A DNA stretch of 64,000 nucleotides from Paenibacillus allorhizosphaerae (GCF_910594985.1 NZ_CAJVCE010000012.1:62001-126000); one strand, 5' to 3'; counted from the first letter of the stretch, positions 8,864 to 17,978 are shown. Notes: generated by a model from the sequence alone, not told the origin. Program-made: numbers and translations.

Positions 8864-9571
8864 TCAAAATTTCGCCTTCTCTTGGTTAAAGGAAAGGTAC
8901 AACGGAGCAAGCTCGGAAAGCTCCGTAATGACCGCGTCCGGCCGAACGTCCAGCGTAACGTCCCACTGGCGTACGCCTTGTTTCCATACGGCAAATAAAC
9001 CGGCTTGAAAGGCACCGTACACATCGTTGCGCGGATGATCTCCGACATACCATGCATCGGACGGATTCACGCCAAGCTCCTCCAGCGCCATTGTGAAAAT
9101 CGCCGCATCCGGCTTCTTGCATCCCGCTCCCTCCGACACCACGATGCTGTGGAACGATTCGCGAATGCCGAGTATATCGATTTTGGCCTGCTGCACTTGC
9201 GACTGACCGTTCGTAACAAGCCCGAGCCGCAAGCCTTGACTCCGGAAAAAATGAAGCGTCTCCCGCATTCCGTACTCGGGTTGAGCACAGACAGGGTAAA
9301 CCCGCCGCCAATAATCCGCATAATGCTCCTCCGACGGCGCGCCGCGCCACCGAAGCTGAAGAACCAATTCTTGATATACGTCCCGCTTGGCCCGATAACC
9401 GCCTTGATCCGCTTCGCGAACGATATGACGAATGCGTTCCGAATCCTGCAGTCCGAACGAATGGCCGTAATCCCGGATCAAACGGTCAATAAAAACGTCC
9501 AGCGCCCTTCTCCGGTTCATCAGCGTTTCATCCAAATCGAACAATACGGCTCGAATCATACCTTTACTCAT
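8864..9571 (-). CDS. HAD-family hydrolase
   Basis: 235 residues. Haloacid dehalogenase phosphatase, subfamily I: motif I DLDETLMN (nucleophile Asp12), motif II LVTNGQ, motif III lysine in GCKKPDA, motif IV GDHPRNDV. The helical cap lies between motifs I and II. Nearest recognisable group is the YjjG/YsaA-like pyrimidine-nucleotide or phosphoglycolate-type phosphatases, but sequence alone does not decide the substrate. The start at 9571 is chosen because GGGGAGGAAC lies 8 nt upstream; the frame remains open well beyond that, into the promoter region of the divergent LysR gene. Confidence 0.9.
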   Translation of the reverse strand: MSKGMIRAVLFDLDETLMNRRRALDVFIDRLIRDYGHSFGLQDSERIRHIVREADQGGYRAKRDVYQELVLQLRWRGAPSEEHYADYWRRVYPVCAQPEYGMRETLHFFRSQGLRLGLVTNGQSQVQQAKIDILGIRESFHSIVVSEGAGCKKPDAAIFTMALEELGVNPSDAWYVGDHPRNDVYGAFQAGLFAVWKQGVRQWDVTLDVRPDAVITELSELAPLYLSFNQEKAKF

Positions 9572-9717
9572 CGTCCGTTCCTCCCCATCGCAACTACCCC
9601 GTTGTACACCCTGCGTACGGCGACAAAAGCAAGTTCGCAACATGATCGGATCGCAAAACATAATCCGCAGCGATCGCTTCCTTCGTGGTGTCAAACCCAT
9701 TATAATAGGGGGATCAT

Positions 9718-9737
9718 TATAGATATAATCGATATTA
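9718..9737. promoter_or_regulatory. repeat upstream of LysR gene, possible operator
   Basis: Two near-identical 9-mers in tandem, GATATAATC and GATATTATC, lie about 35-50 bp upstream of the LysR start, in the region shared with the divergent HAD gene. LysR-type regulators usually bind and regulate such divergent regions. Assignment is by position only. Confidence 0.3.
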
Positions 9738-9771
9738 TCAATACCATCGATAGAGAGGAACCATATCAAAT

Positions 9772-10653
9772 ATGATCTCGTTGGAGCTTTACAAAGTGTT
9801 TCACGAAACTGCCCGCGCCGGAAATATCAGCAAAGCGGCGGAACAGCTTTTTATTACGCAGCCCAGCGTTTCATATGCAATCAAACAGCTCGAGGAACAG
9901 CTCGGTACCGCACTCTTTGTCCGCAAGCCGAAAGGTGTTGAGCTGACCCCGGAAGGCCGCGCACTGCTCGATTACGTACAGCCGGCGCTCACGCTGCTGC
10001 TCGAGGGTGAACGGCTTATGGCCCGATACCACAGTCTGGATACGGGAGAAATTCGCATCGGCGGCAGCGAAGTGCTCATTAAGCATTACTTACTGCCTGC
10101 CATCGAATCGTTCCACGGCCATTACCCGGGGATTCGATTCCGTTTCGTCCACGGCAAGACGCAAGATATCGCAGGCCGTCTGGAAGAAGGCAGCATCGAC
10201 ATCGGATTGATCCATTTGCCGCTGCCCGCCCCATCCTTGCAAATTCATAACGAGTGGCAGGCGGAGCCGATCTTTATTGGCAGCGGCAGGGATGGCCGGC
10301 GGTATTCGCAGCCGCAGGATCCGGCCGAGCTGTTCAAACTCCCGATGATATTGCTGTCGCCGGGAAGCAGCACGCGTAGATTTGTCGAAGAAGAAGCGCG
10401 GGCGTACAGGATCGACATCGTGCCGGAGATGGAAGTGGGCAGCATCGAGCTGATCAAGGAGATGGTGCGGGTCGGGTTTGGCATCGCCATTTTGCACAAA
10501 AATTTGGCCGAGGCGGAGCTGGCGGCAGGCAGCATACTGGAAATTCCGCTAACCCGTCCGCTGGCGAGGCGAACCATCGCTCTCGTATCTCCGGCCAAAC
10601 GCGAATTGTCGGCTGCGGCATCCGTTTTTATAGACCGGATCAAAAAACTGTGA
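9772..10653 (+). CDS. LysR-family transcriptional regulator
   Basis: 293 residues. N-terminal winged helix (residues about 1-60: FHETARAGNISKAAEQLFIT, PSVSYAIKQLEEQLG) and a C-terminal periplasmic-binding-protein-like effector domain (about 88-293). It is divergent from the HAD hydrolase at 8864-9571 with a 200-bp gap, the arrangement in which LysR proteins commonly control their neighbour. The effector is unknown. AGAGGA precedes the ATG, with a rather long spacer. Its stop overlaps the left arm of a hairpin serving the convergent gene. Confidence 0.9.
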   Translation: MISLELYKVFHETARAGNISKAAEQLFITQPSVSYAIKQLEEQLGTALFVRKPKGVELTPEGRALLDYVQPALTLLLEGERLMARYHSLDTGEIRIGGSEVLIKHYLLPAIESFHGHYPGIRFRFVHGKTQDIAGRLEEGSIDIGLIHLPLPAPSLQIHNEWQAEPIFIGSGRDGRRYSQPQDPAELFKLPMILLSPGSSTRRFVEEEARAYRIDIVPEMEVGSIELIKEMVRVGFGIAILHKNLAEAELAAGSILEIPLTRPLARRTIALVSPAKRELSAAASVFIDRIKKL

Positions 10654-10675
10654 GCGGGCTCGCAAGCACCCGCTC
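10642..10675 (-). terminator. terminator of the P-loop kinase gene
   Basis: Perfect 7-bp arms GAGCGGG / CCCGCTC (10652-10675) followed on the minus strand by ACAGTTTTTT. It overlaps the stop codon and last codons of the convergent LysR gene. Confidence 0.7.
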
Positions 10676-10677
10676 CG

Positions 10678-11226
10678 CTATCCTGAAAACACACGATCGT
10701 TTTCATTCCATGTATTCAAAAATGATTCCGCCTCCGAATCCGAGCGTAGGATAATGACTTTCTTCTCGGGAGACAGCGCCATAAGCTTGCTAATTCGCTC
10801 TCCCAGTCGACGCCCGCTTTGTTTCGGAAAACGCCAAATGAACACGAGAAACCGCAGAAATTCCCAGCGGAATCGTTCGACGCAGCCTTCGCCCATATCC
10901 GACCGAACTTTGCCGAAATGACTTATTTGTCTTTTGACGGCCCGCCACGCACAGAGCCAGTTTGGCTTTTGCAGCCAAATGATCGTATCCGCCGTTTGCA
11001 ACCGTATATCGAGCGTTCGGCCGTAGTTGCCGTCGATGATCCATTGCGGTTCCGATACCAATGCGTGCAGCAGCGCATCCCACTCCTCCTTCGGCGTTTC
11101 CACCCAATTCGGCTTCCAGTAGAGCGCATCCAAGTGAAACAAAGGCAATCCCGTGGCTTCGGCCAGCTTTTTGCTTAAGGTGGACTTACCGGAGCCCGGG
11201 GAACCGATCAAGATGACTTTGTTCAC
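10678..11226 (-). CDS. P-loop NTPase, adenylate-kinase/FlaR-like
   Basis: 182 residues. P-loop GSPGSGKST at residues 8-16, then PLFHLDALYWKPNW and WIIDGNYGRT, typical of the small kinase group annotated as DNA topology modulation protein FlaR or adenylate-kinase-like. Biochemical role not established for the family. The start is GTG at 11226 and overlaps the TGA of the upstream phosphatase gene (GTGA), so the two are translationally coupled. Ends before a terminator hairpin shared with the convergent LysR gene. Confidence 0.85.
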   Translation of the reverse strand: MNKVILIGSPGSGKSTLSKKLAEATGLPLFHLDALYWKPNWVETPKEEWDALLHALVSEPQWIIDGNYGRTLDIRLQTADTIIWLQKPNWLCAWRAVKRQISHFGKVRSDMGEGCVERFRWEFLRFLVFIWRFPKQSGRRLGERISKLMALSPEKKVIILRSDSEAESFLNTWNENDRVFSG

Positions 11227-11930
11227 AGCGAATCCGCTCCCGGGGACGTTTGCGATAAAGTCGTAGAAGAAGCTTCGCTCAAGCGGCGGACGACTTCCTG
11301 CAGCGGAAGCTGCGCCATGGAATCAAGACGCATATCGTACTCGCCGAACGTGAGCAGTGCCGTAACGGCGTTCGGGACGGTGACGCAGAACATCCCGGCG
11401 CGTTTCGCCGCCAGCGTTCCGTTCGGGGAATCCTCAAATGCGATCGCCTCGTGCGGCTGCACGTCCAAAATCGCAAGCGCCCGCAAATACAACTCCGGGT
11501 CCGGTTTCACCCTTGTTACCATATCCCGCGTGCAAAGACATTCAAAATATTCGAGAAGCCCGTACCTATTCAAATATTTGGTCACCCATTCATTCGTGGA
11601 GCTCGACGCCAGACCGATCCGCAGCCCCATCTCTTTCCCCTGCGTCAAATATTGCCTCACGCCGGGGCGCACATCCGTGTGCTGCATCTTTTGCTCGTGC
11701 AGCTCGCGCCGCAGCTTCCTGGCGGCTTCCCGGTCGTAGGCGGCTCCGAGCAGCGTTTCAAGATGCTGATACGGGTCGAACGCTTCCGGCCCCGTTCCGA
11801 TGCAAGTCCCCCATACATCAAGCGTCAGCTCGCATCCGTGAGCGCGGTACATTTCCTGAAAAGACTCGAATTCCGGCGTCTCCGTGTCCAATATGAGTCC
11901 GTCAAAATCAAAAACGATGGCTTTGATCAT
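11223..11930 (-). CDS. HAD-family hydrolase, beta-phosphoglucomutase-like
   Basis: 235 residues. Motif I FDFDGLILDTE (Asp8, Asp10), cap domain, motif II GLASSS, motif III KPDPELY, motif IV FEDSPNG. The FDFDGxxxDTE and FEDSxxG pair is typical of the beta-phosphoglucomutase/phosphatase branch of the HAD superfamily, which acts on sugar phosphates. GGAG lies 9 nt upstream of the ATG at 11930. Coupled to the following P-loop kinase gene by a GTGA overlap. Confidence 0.9.
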   Translation of the reverse strand: MIKAIVFDFDGLILDTETPEFESFQEMYRAHGCELTLDVWGTCIGTGPEAFDPYQHLETLLGAAYDREAARKLRRELHEQKMQHTDVRPGVRQYLTQGKEMGLRIGLASSSTNEWVTKYLNRYGLLEYFECLCTRDMVTRVKPDPELYLRALAILDVQPHEAIAFEDSPNGTLAAKRAGMFCVTVPNAVTALLTFGEYDMRLDSMAQLPLQEVVRRLSEASSTTLSQTSPGADSL

Positions 11931-12087
11931 GTCATTCGGCTCCTTCCATCCAACTATCTTAGTATCGTACTATGAAGACGGACTATTGGGTAGGAATATT
12001 TTACATAAAAGCCGATGGCCGCATTGAATGTTTACAAGTTTTGATGTATATTTATTCATATTTATGCATAAAAGAGGGTGGAATCAT

Positions 12088-12858
12088 TTGCATGACAAGT
12101 CGTTTTACTCATTCATCGATCGTCTGGGCCTCGGGACATGGCCTGCACAAGAAACGGAATTATGCGGTTCCTGGCTGCTGCGCGCCTCGGAAGGCGTAAC
12201 GAAGCGGGCCAACAGCGTCTGGACCGGGGACGGCAGCGGCATTTGGAATCCGGCTGACATGCGCCGGGAGCAGGTGGAACGATTTTATAAGTCCCGGGAG
12301 CTGCCTGTCCGGTATCATATTAGCGATGCCTCGCCTGACGGTCTGGATGCATGGCTCGACTCGCAGGGCTACGTCATTGAAGTTCCGTGCCTCATCATGA
12401 CGGCCGATGCTGCCGAAATGGCTAAGCTTGCGTACCGGACCGGGAGTGAACGGTTCCGCGCCGAAATCCTCCCTGCTCCCGACGAAGACTGGATGCAATC
12501 CTTTATCGCGCTGGAAGGACATAAGCCGGAGCTGCTATCGTTTTACCGCCGTTTGTTCGATCGAATTACGCTTCCGTCCGGCTTTGTAAAAATAAAGGAC
12601 GAGGCCGACGTTGTTGCCGTAGGAACGAGCGTCGTAGAGAACGGCTGGGCCGGTTTCACCAATGTGGTCGTCCATCCGGAGCGGCGAGGCCTTGGCATCG
12701 GCAAGCGGCTCGTTCGCGAATTGGCCGCATGGAGTGGCCGGCAAGGTGCGGAGAGGCTGTATCTTCAAGTCATCGCAGACAACGAGCCGGCGGTCAGACT
12801 GTACCGCTCTGCCGGTTTCACCGACAGCTTCACATACCATTACCGCACCAAATTCTAA
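12088..12858 (+). CDS. GNAT-family N-acetyltransferase
   Basis: 256 residues. The acetyl-CoA site is seen near residues 190-210 as VVVHPERRGLGIGKRLV, followed by LYLQVIADNEPAVRLYRSAGF, the canonical C-terminal half of GNAT folds. The N-terminal half (WLLRASEGVTKRANSVW and PVRYHIS) matches the two-domain GNAT type related to phosphinothricin and aminoglycoside acetyltransferase-like proteins of Bacillales. A TTG start at 12088 is inferred from GAGGGTGG 5 nt upstream; two in-frame ATGs further upstream (12028 and 12064) lack a site. Substrate unknown. Confidence 0.8.
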   Translation: MHDKSFYSFIDRLGLGTWPAQETELCGSWLLRASEGVTKRANSVWTGDGSGIWNPADMRREQVERFYKSRELPVRYHISDASPDGLDAWLDSQGYVIEVPCLIMTADAAEMAKLAYRTGSERFRAEILPAPDEDWMQSFIALEGHKPELLSFYRRLFDRITLPSGFVKIKDEADVVAVGTSVVENGWAGFTNVVVHPERRGLGIGKRLVRELAAWSGRQGAERLYLQVIADNEPAVRLYRSAGFTDSFTYHYRTKF

Positions 12859-13002
12859 GCATAACGTTAGTTGTAAAAATGTTCCACGATACGCCGTATC
12901 GTTTGAGCGCATCCTAAAAAGGTTAAATGTACCGTGTACCGCTTATTTTTCCAAGCAAGGTCAAACACGGGCATCGTACCTACACGAAGGAGCGTGAAAG
13001 CA

Positions 13003-13872
13003 ATGACCACAACCACGATGGAAAAACAAACGTTTCCGCCCCAGCATCAGCAGCAGCAGCCCGGAATCGAGTCGCAAATGAACCCGCGGCCCGTTTTCGA
13101 AGACAGCAAGTACAAAGCAGCCGGCAAGCTGAAGGATAAAGCGGCGATCATCACCGGCGGCGACAGCGGAATCGGCAGGGCTGTCGCGGTAACTTATGCC
13201 AAAGAAGGCGCCGATGTGGCGATCGTTTATTTGAACGAGCACGAGGACGCACAGGAAACGAAGCGGCAGGTTGAGGAAGAAGGCCGCAAATGCATTTTGC
13301 TTACGGGCGATATCGGCACGGAAACGCTCTGCAAGCAAGCGGTAGAAGAAGCGGTCAAGCAGCTCGGAAAGCTGGACATTCTCGTCAATAATGCGGCGGA
13401 GCAGCATCCCCAGAAGCGGATAGAGGATATTACCGCCGCCCAACTGGAGAAAACGTTCCGCACCAACATCTTTTCTTACTTTTATATGACGCAGGCTGCT
13501 CTGCCGCATCTGATGCAGGGCAGCGCCATCATCAATACCGCTTCGATCACGGCATATGAAGGCAATGACCAGCTGATCGATTATTCCGCAACCAAAGGGG
13601 CAATCGTAACATTCACCCGCTCCTTGTCGCAGCAGCTGATCGGCCGCGGCATTCGCGTCAACGGCGTGGCGCCGGGACCGATCTGGACGCCGCTCATCCC
13701 ATCGACGTTCGATCAGCAGCAGGTTGCGAATTTCGGCTCGACTACGCCGATGAAACGGGCCGGCCAGCCGGAGGAACTGGCGCCGAGCTACGTATTTCTT
13801 GCCTGTGACGATTCATCGTACATGGCCGGACAAATTTTACACGTCAACGGCGGCACGATTGTGAACGGCTAA
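13003..13872 (+). CDS. SDR-family oxidoreductase (YhdF/YhxC/GS39-like)
   Basis: 289 residues. A Gln/Pro-rich N-terminal extension of about 40 residues (QHQQQQPGIESQM) precedes a classical short-chain dehydrogenase Rossmann domain: cofactor motif TGGDSGIGRA near residue 50, NNAA motif, and catalytic Tyr194/Lys198 in YSATK. Members of this group in Bacillus are general-stress proteins; the redox substrate is unknown. AAGGAG lies 10 nt before the ATG. Single gene followed by a strong terminator. Confidence 0.92.
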   Translation: MTTTTMEKQTFPPQHQQQQPGIESQMNPRPVFEDSKYKAAGKLKDKAAIITGGDSGIGRAVAVTYAKEGADVAIVYLNEHEDAQETKRQVEEEGRKCILLTGDIGTETLCKQAVEEAVKQLGKLDILVNNAAEQHPQKRIEDITAAQLEKTFRTNIFSYFYMTQAALPHLMQGSAIINTASITAYEGNDQLIDYSATKGAIVTFTRSLSQQLIGRGIRVNGVAPGPIWTPLIPSTFDQQQVANFGSTTPMKRAGQPEELAPSYVFLACDDSSYMAGQILHVNGGTIVNG

Positions 13873-13887
13873 CGGGGACATACCGGC

Positions 13888-13936
13888 AAAAAAAAACCTT
13901 CTCCAGGCCGATTTATGGGCTGGGAGAAGGGATTTG
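13888..13936. terminator. terminator between SDR gene and tatA
   Basis: Arms CCTTCTCCAG and CTGGGAGAAGG (13897-13930) with an A-run on the left. It serves the minus-strand tatA and may act on both convergent genes. Confidence 0.75.
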
Positions 13937-13954
13937 TCGTCTTGAGCGATCCGA

Positions 13955-14152
13955 TCAGGCTTTTTTCTCATCCTGCGTTTTTCCGGTCTCGTCTTTCTCT
14001 TCGGAACGGAGACCTCTTGTCGATTCTTTAAATTCGCTGAGCGTCCGTCCAAAAGCTCTTCCCAGCTCAGGGAGCTTTGAGGGTCCGAATAGCAGCAGTA
14101 CAACGAGAACAATAAGAATGAGTCCGCCGATGCCGATATTTCCGAAAGGCAA
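13955..14152 (-). CDS. tatA: TatA, twin-arginine translocase subunit
   Basis: 65 residues. TatA/TatE family: a short N-terminal transmembrane helix ([18 protein letters not shown]), the [17 protein letters not shown] hinge and amphipathic helix, and a charged tail ending in DEKKA. TatA forms the pore for folded, twin-arginine-signal proteins. A TTG start at 14152 is proposed: AAGGAG lies 9 nt upstream, while the earlier TTG at 14161 directly abuts that site. No tatC is in the window, so TatA here is a standalone copy. The next upstream gene on this strand is the YdcF protein. Confidence 0.9.
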   Translation of the reverse strand: MPFGNIGIGGLILIVLVVLLLFGPSKLPELGRAFGRTLSEFKESTRGLRSEEKDETGKTQDEKKA

Positions 14153-14235
14153 TGTGTCCAACTCCTTTTTTTAAACGAACGGTAGTATTACCACTCATTA
14201 TATCAGCTAGTACGCCGGTTGGAAACAGCAATCTA

Positions 14236-14886
14236 TCAGGCCGATTCCTTTCCGAAAGCGAGCCCGAGCTTGTCCCACTGCCACTTGGCAAGCGCCAGCG
14301 TCTCCCTGCTCTTATGCCACGTCATCATCAGCACTTCCGAATCCATCGGCGCAACCGCAGGCTCTTGATACCCGAGAAATCGCGCCATATCGAGCGCGCG
14401 AACCGCATGGTAGCGGTGGGTGATGATCACGGCGGACACGAAATGACGCTGCTGCATGATCGCTTGGCTGAGTTTCATGTTCTCGTATGTACTGGTCGCA
14501 TGATTTTCAAGAAAAATCGCTTTCTCCGGAATGCCCTTTTCCATTAAATAATTTCGCATCCCTTCCGCTTCGGTTAATTCCGAATCTTTGCGGTCGTAGC
14601 CCCCGGATACGATGATATTCCGAATCTTGCCGGACCTGTACAATTCAACGGCACGGTTCAGCCTTTCCTTCAGTGCCGGACTTGGCGTCGTTTGCCATAG
14701 GGCGGCTCCAAGCACGATGCCCACGTCTTGCGGGGGCAGCTTCGGCTGATCCAGCGTAGCCATCTTCCACTGCACGACGGCAACCCATGCGAAAGCGGCA
14801 ATCAGCGCGATGGTCGTTATTTTCCATACCGCCTTCGCAAACGTTAGAATACGGCCGCCTCGTTTCCGCTGTCGATTGCTTTTCAT
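14236..14886 (-). CDS. YdcF/DUF218 family membrane protein
   Basis: 216 residues. One N-terminal membrane anchor (about residues 14-35) followed by an extracytoplasmic DUF218 domain: GIVLGAAL, RLNRAVELY, IIVSGGY, EAEGMRNYL, ENHATSTYENMKLS, VIITHRYHAVRA. The family includes E. coli SanA and YdcF, linked to envelope integrity; enzymatic activity is not established. The ATG at 14886 overlaps the stop of the VOC gene (TGATG); an ATG nine nt earlier (14895) is an alternative. Last gene of a four-gene operon. Confidence 0.88.
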   Translation of the reverse strand: MKSNRQRKRGGRILTFAKAVWKITTIALIAAFAWVAVVQWKMATLDQPKLPPQDVGIVLGAALWQTTPSPALKERLNRAVELYRSGKIRNIIVSGGYDRKDSELTEAEGMRNYLMEKGIPEKAIFLENHATSTYENMKLSQAIMQQRHFVSAVIITHRYHAVRALDMARFLGYQEPAVAPMDSEVLMMTWHKSRETLALAKWQWDKLGLAFGKESA

Positions 14887-15275
14887 CAGTGCCATACATT
14901 CATCCGTCCATGCAGCGATCCGGTAAACAGTTCGAGCTGCGTCCCGTCCGGATCGAGAAAGTTGACGCTCCACCCGCCGCCGCGCGCTATCGGACCTCGG
15001 ACGATCGGCACTCCTGCCTCTAGAAGCTTGTCCGCGGCCGCCGGAAAGTCCGCTTCGGCAATGGAAAATGCAACGTGATCCACACCGCGCGGCGAGCCGG
15101 ACGGCGGATCCAACGTCCGCTCCACAAGGCAAATCCATGCGCTTCCCCATTCCAAATATGCATCGAGCCGCCCGCGGTGAACCAGCTTCATCCCAAGCGT
15201 ATCTTGATAAAACGACAGCGATGCCGGTATCTCCGACACGCGAATCGTGACATGATTGAATCCCGTTACCTTCAT
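14886..15275 (-). CDS. VOC-superfamily protein (glyoxalase/FosB-like)
   Basis: 129 residues. Two beta-alpha-beta-beta-beta modules of the vicinal oxygen chelate fold: the first starts GFNHVTIRVSEI with a metal-ligand His, the second GVDHVAFSI with another, and the C-terminal DGTQLELFTG supplies the metal-binding Glu. Such proteins are glyoxalases, dioxygenases or thiol transferases such as FosB; nothing here fixes the reaction. GGGAGAG precedes the ATG at 15275. Same strand as the alpha/beta hydrolase upstream, and overlapping the ydcF-like gene downstream. Confidence 0.88.
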   Translation of the reverse strand: MKVTGFNHVTIRVSEIPASLSFYQDTLGMKLVHRGRLDAYLEWGSAWICLVERTLDPPSGSPRGVDHVAFSIAEADFPAAADKLLEAGVPIVRGPIARGGGWSVNFLDPDGTQLELFTGSLHGRMNVWH

Positions 15276-15319
15276 TTCCCCAGCTCTCCCATGATCCAAT
15301 TCAACGATTACAAAATCCG

Positions 15320-15994
15320 TTACGGGCAGTTCAAAAACCGCTCCACTTCGGCAAACAGCTCCGGAGCTTCCCGATCCAAACATATCATATGACGGGACTG
15401 GGGGAACATGCGGAGCTCCCGTTCGCCTTTCAATCGCTTGTAAATATAGCGCCCGCTCCGCGGATGGACGATCGGGTCCTGCGCTCCCTGGACGATCAAG
15501 GTCGGCACTTGAATGCGCGGCAGCTCGCGCTTTTTCGTATGCCGGGCCAGCTTCAGAAATTCGACGGTCGCTTGCGGCGGAACGTTCTTCGCCCTGCCCA
15601 GGTTCGCCCAATCGCGGATCAGGAGCAGCGATGCCATATAGGCGAGCAAACGGACCGGGCTGATATAGATCGCGGCGGCATTCAACAGGACGAGCCGTCG
15701 AATCGGAAACCGGTTGGCGAGGCAGGCGGCGATCAGCCCGCCCATCGAGAAGCCGATCACATCGACCGACGCGCAATCCTTCGTCAACTGATGCGCCTCC
15801 CATGAAGCGCTGTCCAGCCAATCGTGGAACGTGACGCCGCCAAGCACAGCCAAGTCTTGATCGTGTCCCGGCAGAACGGGAGTCCGGCACTGCATCCCCA
15901 GTGTTTGTTCAAGGTGTTCGGCAAGCGGCATCAGCTCGTAAGGCCCTCCCGTAAACCCATGAAGCAGCAAACAGCCTCGATTATGCGATTCCAT
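15320..15994 (-). CDS. alpha/beta hydrolase (esterase/monoacylglycerol-lipase-like)
   Basis: 224 residues. Oxyanion region LLLHGFTGGP near the N-terminus, nucleophile elbow GFSMGG (Ser about residue 85), acidic residue in VQGAQDPIV, and His in FPQSRHMICLD. Close in pattern to bacterial carboxylesterase Est30 / monoacylglycerol lipases. The start at 15994 is chosen for spacing from GGAGG (12 nt); it overlaps the end of the ADP-ribosylglycohydrolase gene by 14 bp, so the genes are co-transcribed. Confidence 0.9.
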   Translation of the reverse strand: MESHNRGCLLLHGFTGGPYELMPLAEHLEQTLGMQCRTPVLPGHDQDLAVLGGVTFHDWLDSASWEAHQLTKDCASVDVIGFSMGGLIAACLANRFPIRRLVLLNAAAIYISPVRLLAYMASLLLIRDWANLGRAKNVPPQATVEFLKLARHTKKRELPRIQVPTLIVQGAQDPIVHPRSGRYIYKRLKGERELRMFPQSRHMICLDREAPELFAEVERFLNCP

Positions 15995-16946
15995 GATGAT
16001 TAGCATCCTCCTGTGCCCGTTCGAATAATCGTAAAGCGTACCGTTCGATGCGCTCCCGGTCGACAAGCGCTGCCAGCCAAGGGGACGGAATGGACGGAAC
16101 GCCGTAATACGCCCCCGCGAGCTGGCCGTAAATGGCGCCTGTCGTATCGGCGTCTTCCCCCAGGTTCACTGCGAGTAGAGCGCCTTCCGCAAAGTCTTCG
16201 CTCAGCGCGAATGCCCACAGTGCAGCTTCCAGCGATTTCACTACATAGCCCGAACCCCGTATTTCCGGGGGCTGACGCCGTTTGAACGAGCCCGAAGCGA
16301 TGTCGCCGATCTCCGGCACGAGCGGCCGCCTATCCCAAAAGCCCGGAGATGGCGTATAATACGGGCTCAGCAGCTGTTCCTTGGACTCGCCGTTAAGAGC
16401 TCCGACGATTAAGCCGCCGTAGTAACGGCACGCGTCGACGGCAAGCACGGAACCGTGCGTCGTCAGCGAGCTGTCGCCGGCGCGCATCATCGCTTCGGCC
16501 GGGTCGGCCGCATAATACATCGGCACCGGAGCGAGCCGCATCAGTGAGCCGTTGCCCGACGCCATCCGGCTCATGGAGCCGCTGAACGGTTCTCCCGTTT
16601 GTTCAAACCGGAGCAGCGCTTCGCGAACCGTGTTGCCGATATCGAAGCAGTCCCCCGTACTGCTAAGGTAGCCTTCGCGGAACCAGCGCACATATCGCTG
16701 CATTTGATCGCGAGGGTGGAAACGGCCGGTCTCGAGCAGGCTTTCCGCCAAACAGAGCGCCATGGACGTATCGTCGGTCCATTGGCCCGGTGCCAACCCG
16801 AACGGTCCCCCTCCCTTCATATCGGCAATCGGCTCAAAAGAACCCGGTGCGCTGAATTCCAGCGTAGTGCCCAGCGCATCGCCTGCCGCCAAACCGAGTA
16901 AACAGCCCAAATATCGATCGGAAGATCGCCCGACAGCTTGCGTCAT
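15981..16946 (-). CDS. ADP-ribosylglycohydrolase family protein
   Basis: 321 residues. Reverses ADP-ribosylation or hydrolyses related N-glycosidic bonds using a dinuclear Mg centre. The family's two metal motifs are present: WTDDTSMAL near residue 56 and GEDADTTGAIYG near the C-terminus; GLAAGDALGTTLEF at the N-terminus is also typical. AGGAG lies 9 nt before the ATG. First gene of the operon with the alpha/beta hydrolase, VOC and YdcF genes. No ADP-ribosyltransferase partner such as DraT is nearby, so the substrate is open. Confidence 0.92.
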   Translation of the reverse strand: MTQAVGRSSDRYLGCLLGLAAGDALGTTLEFSAPGSFEPIADMKGGGPFGLAPGQWTDDTSMALCLAESLLETGRFHPRDQMQRYVRWFREGYLSSTGDCFDIGNTVREALLRFEQTGEPFSGSMSRMASGNGSLMRLAPVPMYYAADPAEAMMRAGDSSLTTHGSVLAVDACRYYGGLIVGALNGESKEQLLSPYYTPSPGFWDRRPLVPEIGDIASGSFKRRQPPEIRGSGYVVKSLEAALWAFALSEDFAEGALLAVNLGEDADTTGAIYGQLAGAYYGVPSIPSPWLAALVDRERIERYALRLFERAQEDANHHGIA

Positions 16947-17052
16947 CTACAATCGCTCCTCTCATCATTAGACGAGGCAAAGATCCGTATCGTTCCCTTC
17001 ACCCCGACAACGTTATGCCATCATATGATGTGAACCCGCAGATAAGACATTG

Positions 17053-17080
17053 AAAAAACAGCGTGGCTCCCCACGCTGCT
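17053..17080 (-). terminator. terminator of the cyclophilin gene
   Basis: A perfect 8-bp stem (CAGCGTGG / CCACGCTG, 17059-17078) followed on the minus strand by TTTTTTCA, about 105 bp after the cyclophilin stop. Confidence 0.85.
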
Positions 17081-17181
17081 TTGATGAATTTGAAAGAACG
17101 GACGTTGTGCAATATCAAGAAAAACTTCCGCTACAACACGGGTGTATCTTCGTGAAAGGGACATCGCTCGTAAATTTTTTC

Positions 17182-17892
17182 TTACTTCTCCGTAATCTCG
17201 ATCGACTGAATCGTCACTTTCTCCGTTGGCACGCTCGGCGTAGGCTCGCTGCCTTTCTTCACCGGCGTTGCGGCGATTTTCTGAACGACGTCCATGCCTT
17301 CCGTCACTTTACCGAAAATCGTATAGTTCGGATTTTGGTTCAGCACCGCCGTACTGTCCGGTCCAGTGCAAATGAAAAACTGGCTGCCGTTCGTATTCGG
17401 TCCCGCATTGGCCATCGCCACAATGCCCGGCTCATACTTGTAAGGCGTTTTCAGCTCATCCTCGAATTTGTATCCCGGACCCCCGGTTCCACTCCCTTGC
17501 GGATCGCCGGTTTGAATCATGAACGATTGGATGATCCGGTGGAACGTAATGTCATTATAGAAGCCTTCTCTTGAGAGGAACACGAAGTTGTTCACCGTTT
17601 TCGGCGCTTCTTTGGCAAAAAGCTCGATGGTAAACGTCCCTTTCGAGGTCGTTACCTTCGCAGTGTACGCTTTCTTCTGATCGATCTTCATCTCCGGCGG
17701 CGAGGTCCATGATTTTTTGGCCGTCTGCCCCGGCTGCGCACCTGCCTGTCCGGAAGGCTGGCTGCCGTTTTGTGTGTTCCCCTGACCTGCGGGGGTTGGA
17801 GCCGGTTTCGTTCCGCAACCGGTCATAATGGCCGCGAGCAGTGCCGCTGTACCGACCCACACCGCCGTCTTCCAAAGAAATGTCGATTTCAT
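17182..17892 (-). CDS. cyclophilin-type peptidyl-prolyl isomerase lipoprotein
   Basis: 236 residues. Lipoprotein signal with lipobox AIMTGCG (Cys about 26), a Gln/Gly/Pro-rich linker of about 40 residues, then a cyclophilin domain (about residues 78-235): FTIELFAKEAPKTVNNF, FHRIIQSFMIQTGDP, GIVAMANAGPNTNGSQFFI. The active-site Arg (FHR), Gln (MIQTGD) and NGSQFF are all present. It should be anchored outside the membrane and assist folding of secreted proteins. Single gene with its own terminator. Confidence 0.93.
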   Translation of the reverse strand: MKSTFLWKTAVWVGTAALLAAIMTGCGTKPAPTPAGQGNTQNGSQPSGQAGAQPGQTAKKSWTSPPEMKIDQKKAYTAKVTTSKGTFTIELFAKEAPKTVNNFVFLSREGFYNDITFHRIIQSFMIQTGDPQGSGTGGPGYKFEDELKTPYKYEPGIVAMANAGPNTNGSQFFICTGPDSTAVLNQNPNYTIFGKVTEGMDVVQKIAATPVKKGSEPTPSVPTEKVTIQSIEITEK

Positions 17893-17978
17893 TCGTTCGT
17901 CATCAACTCCATCTGCGTCGTTTATAGTGTCATTAGCTCAGTTCATATTATACTATGCTATGCCAAAAATATGAAATC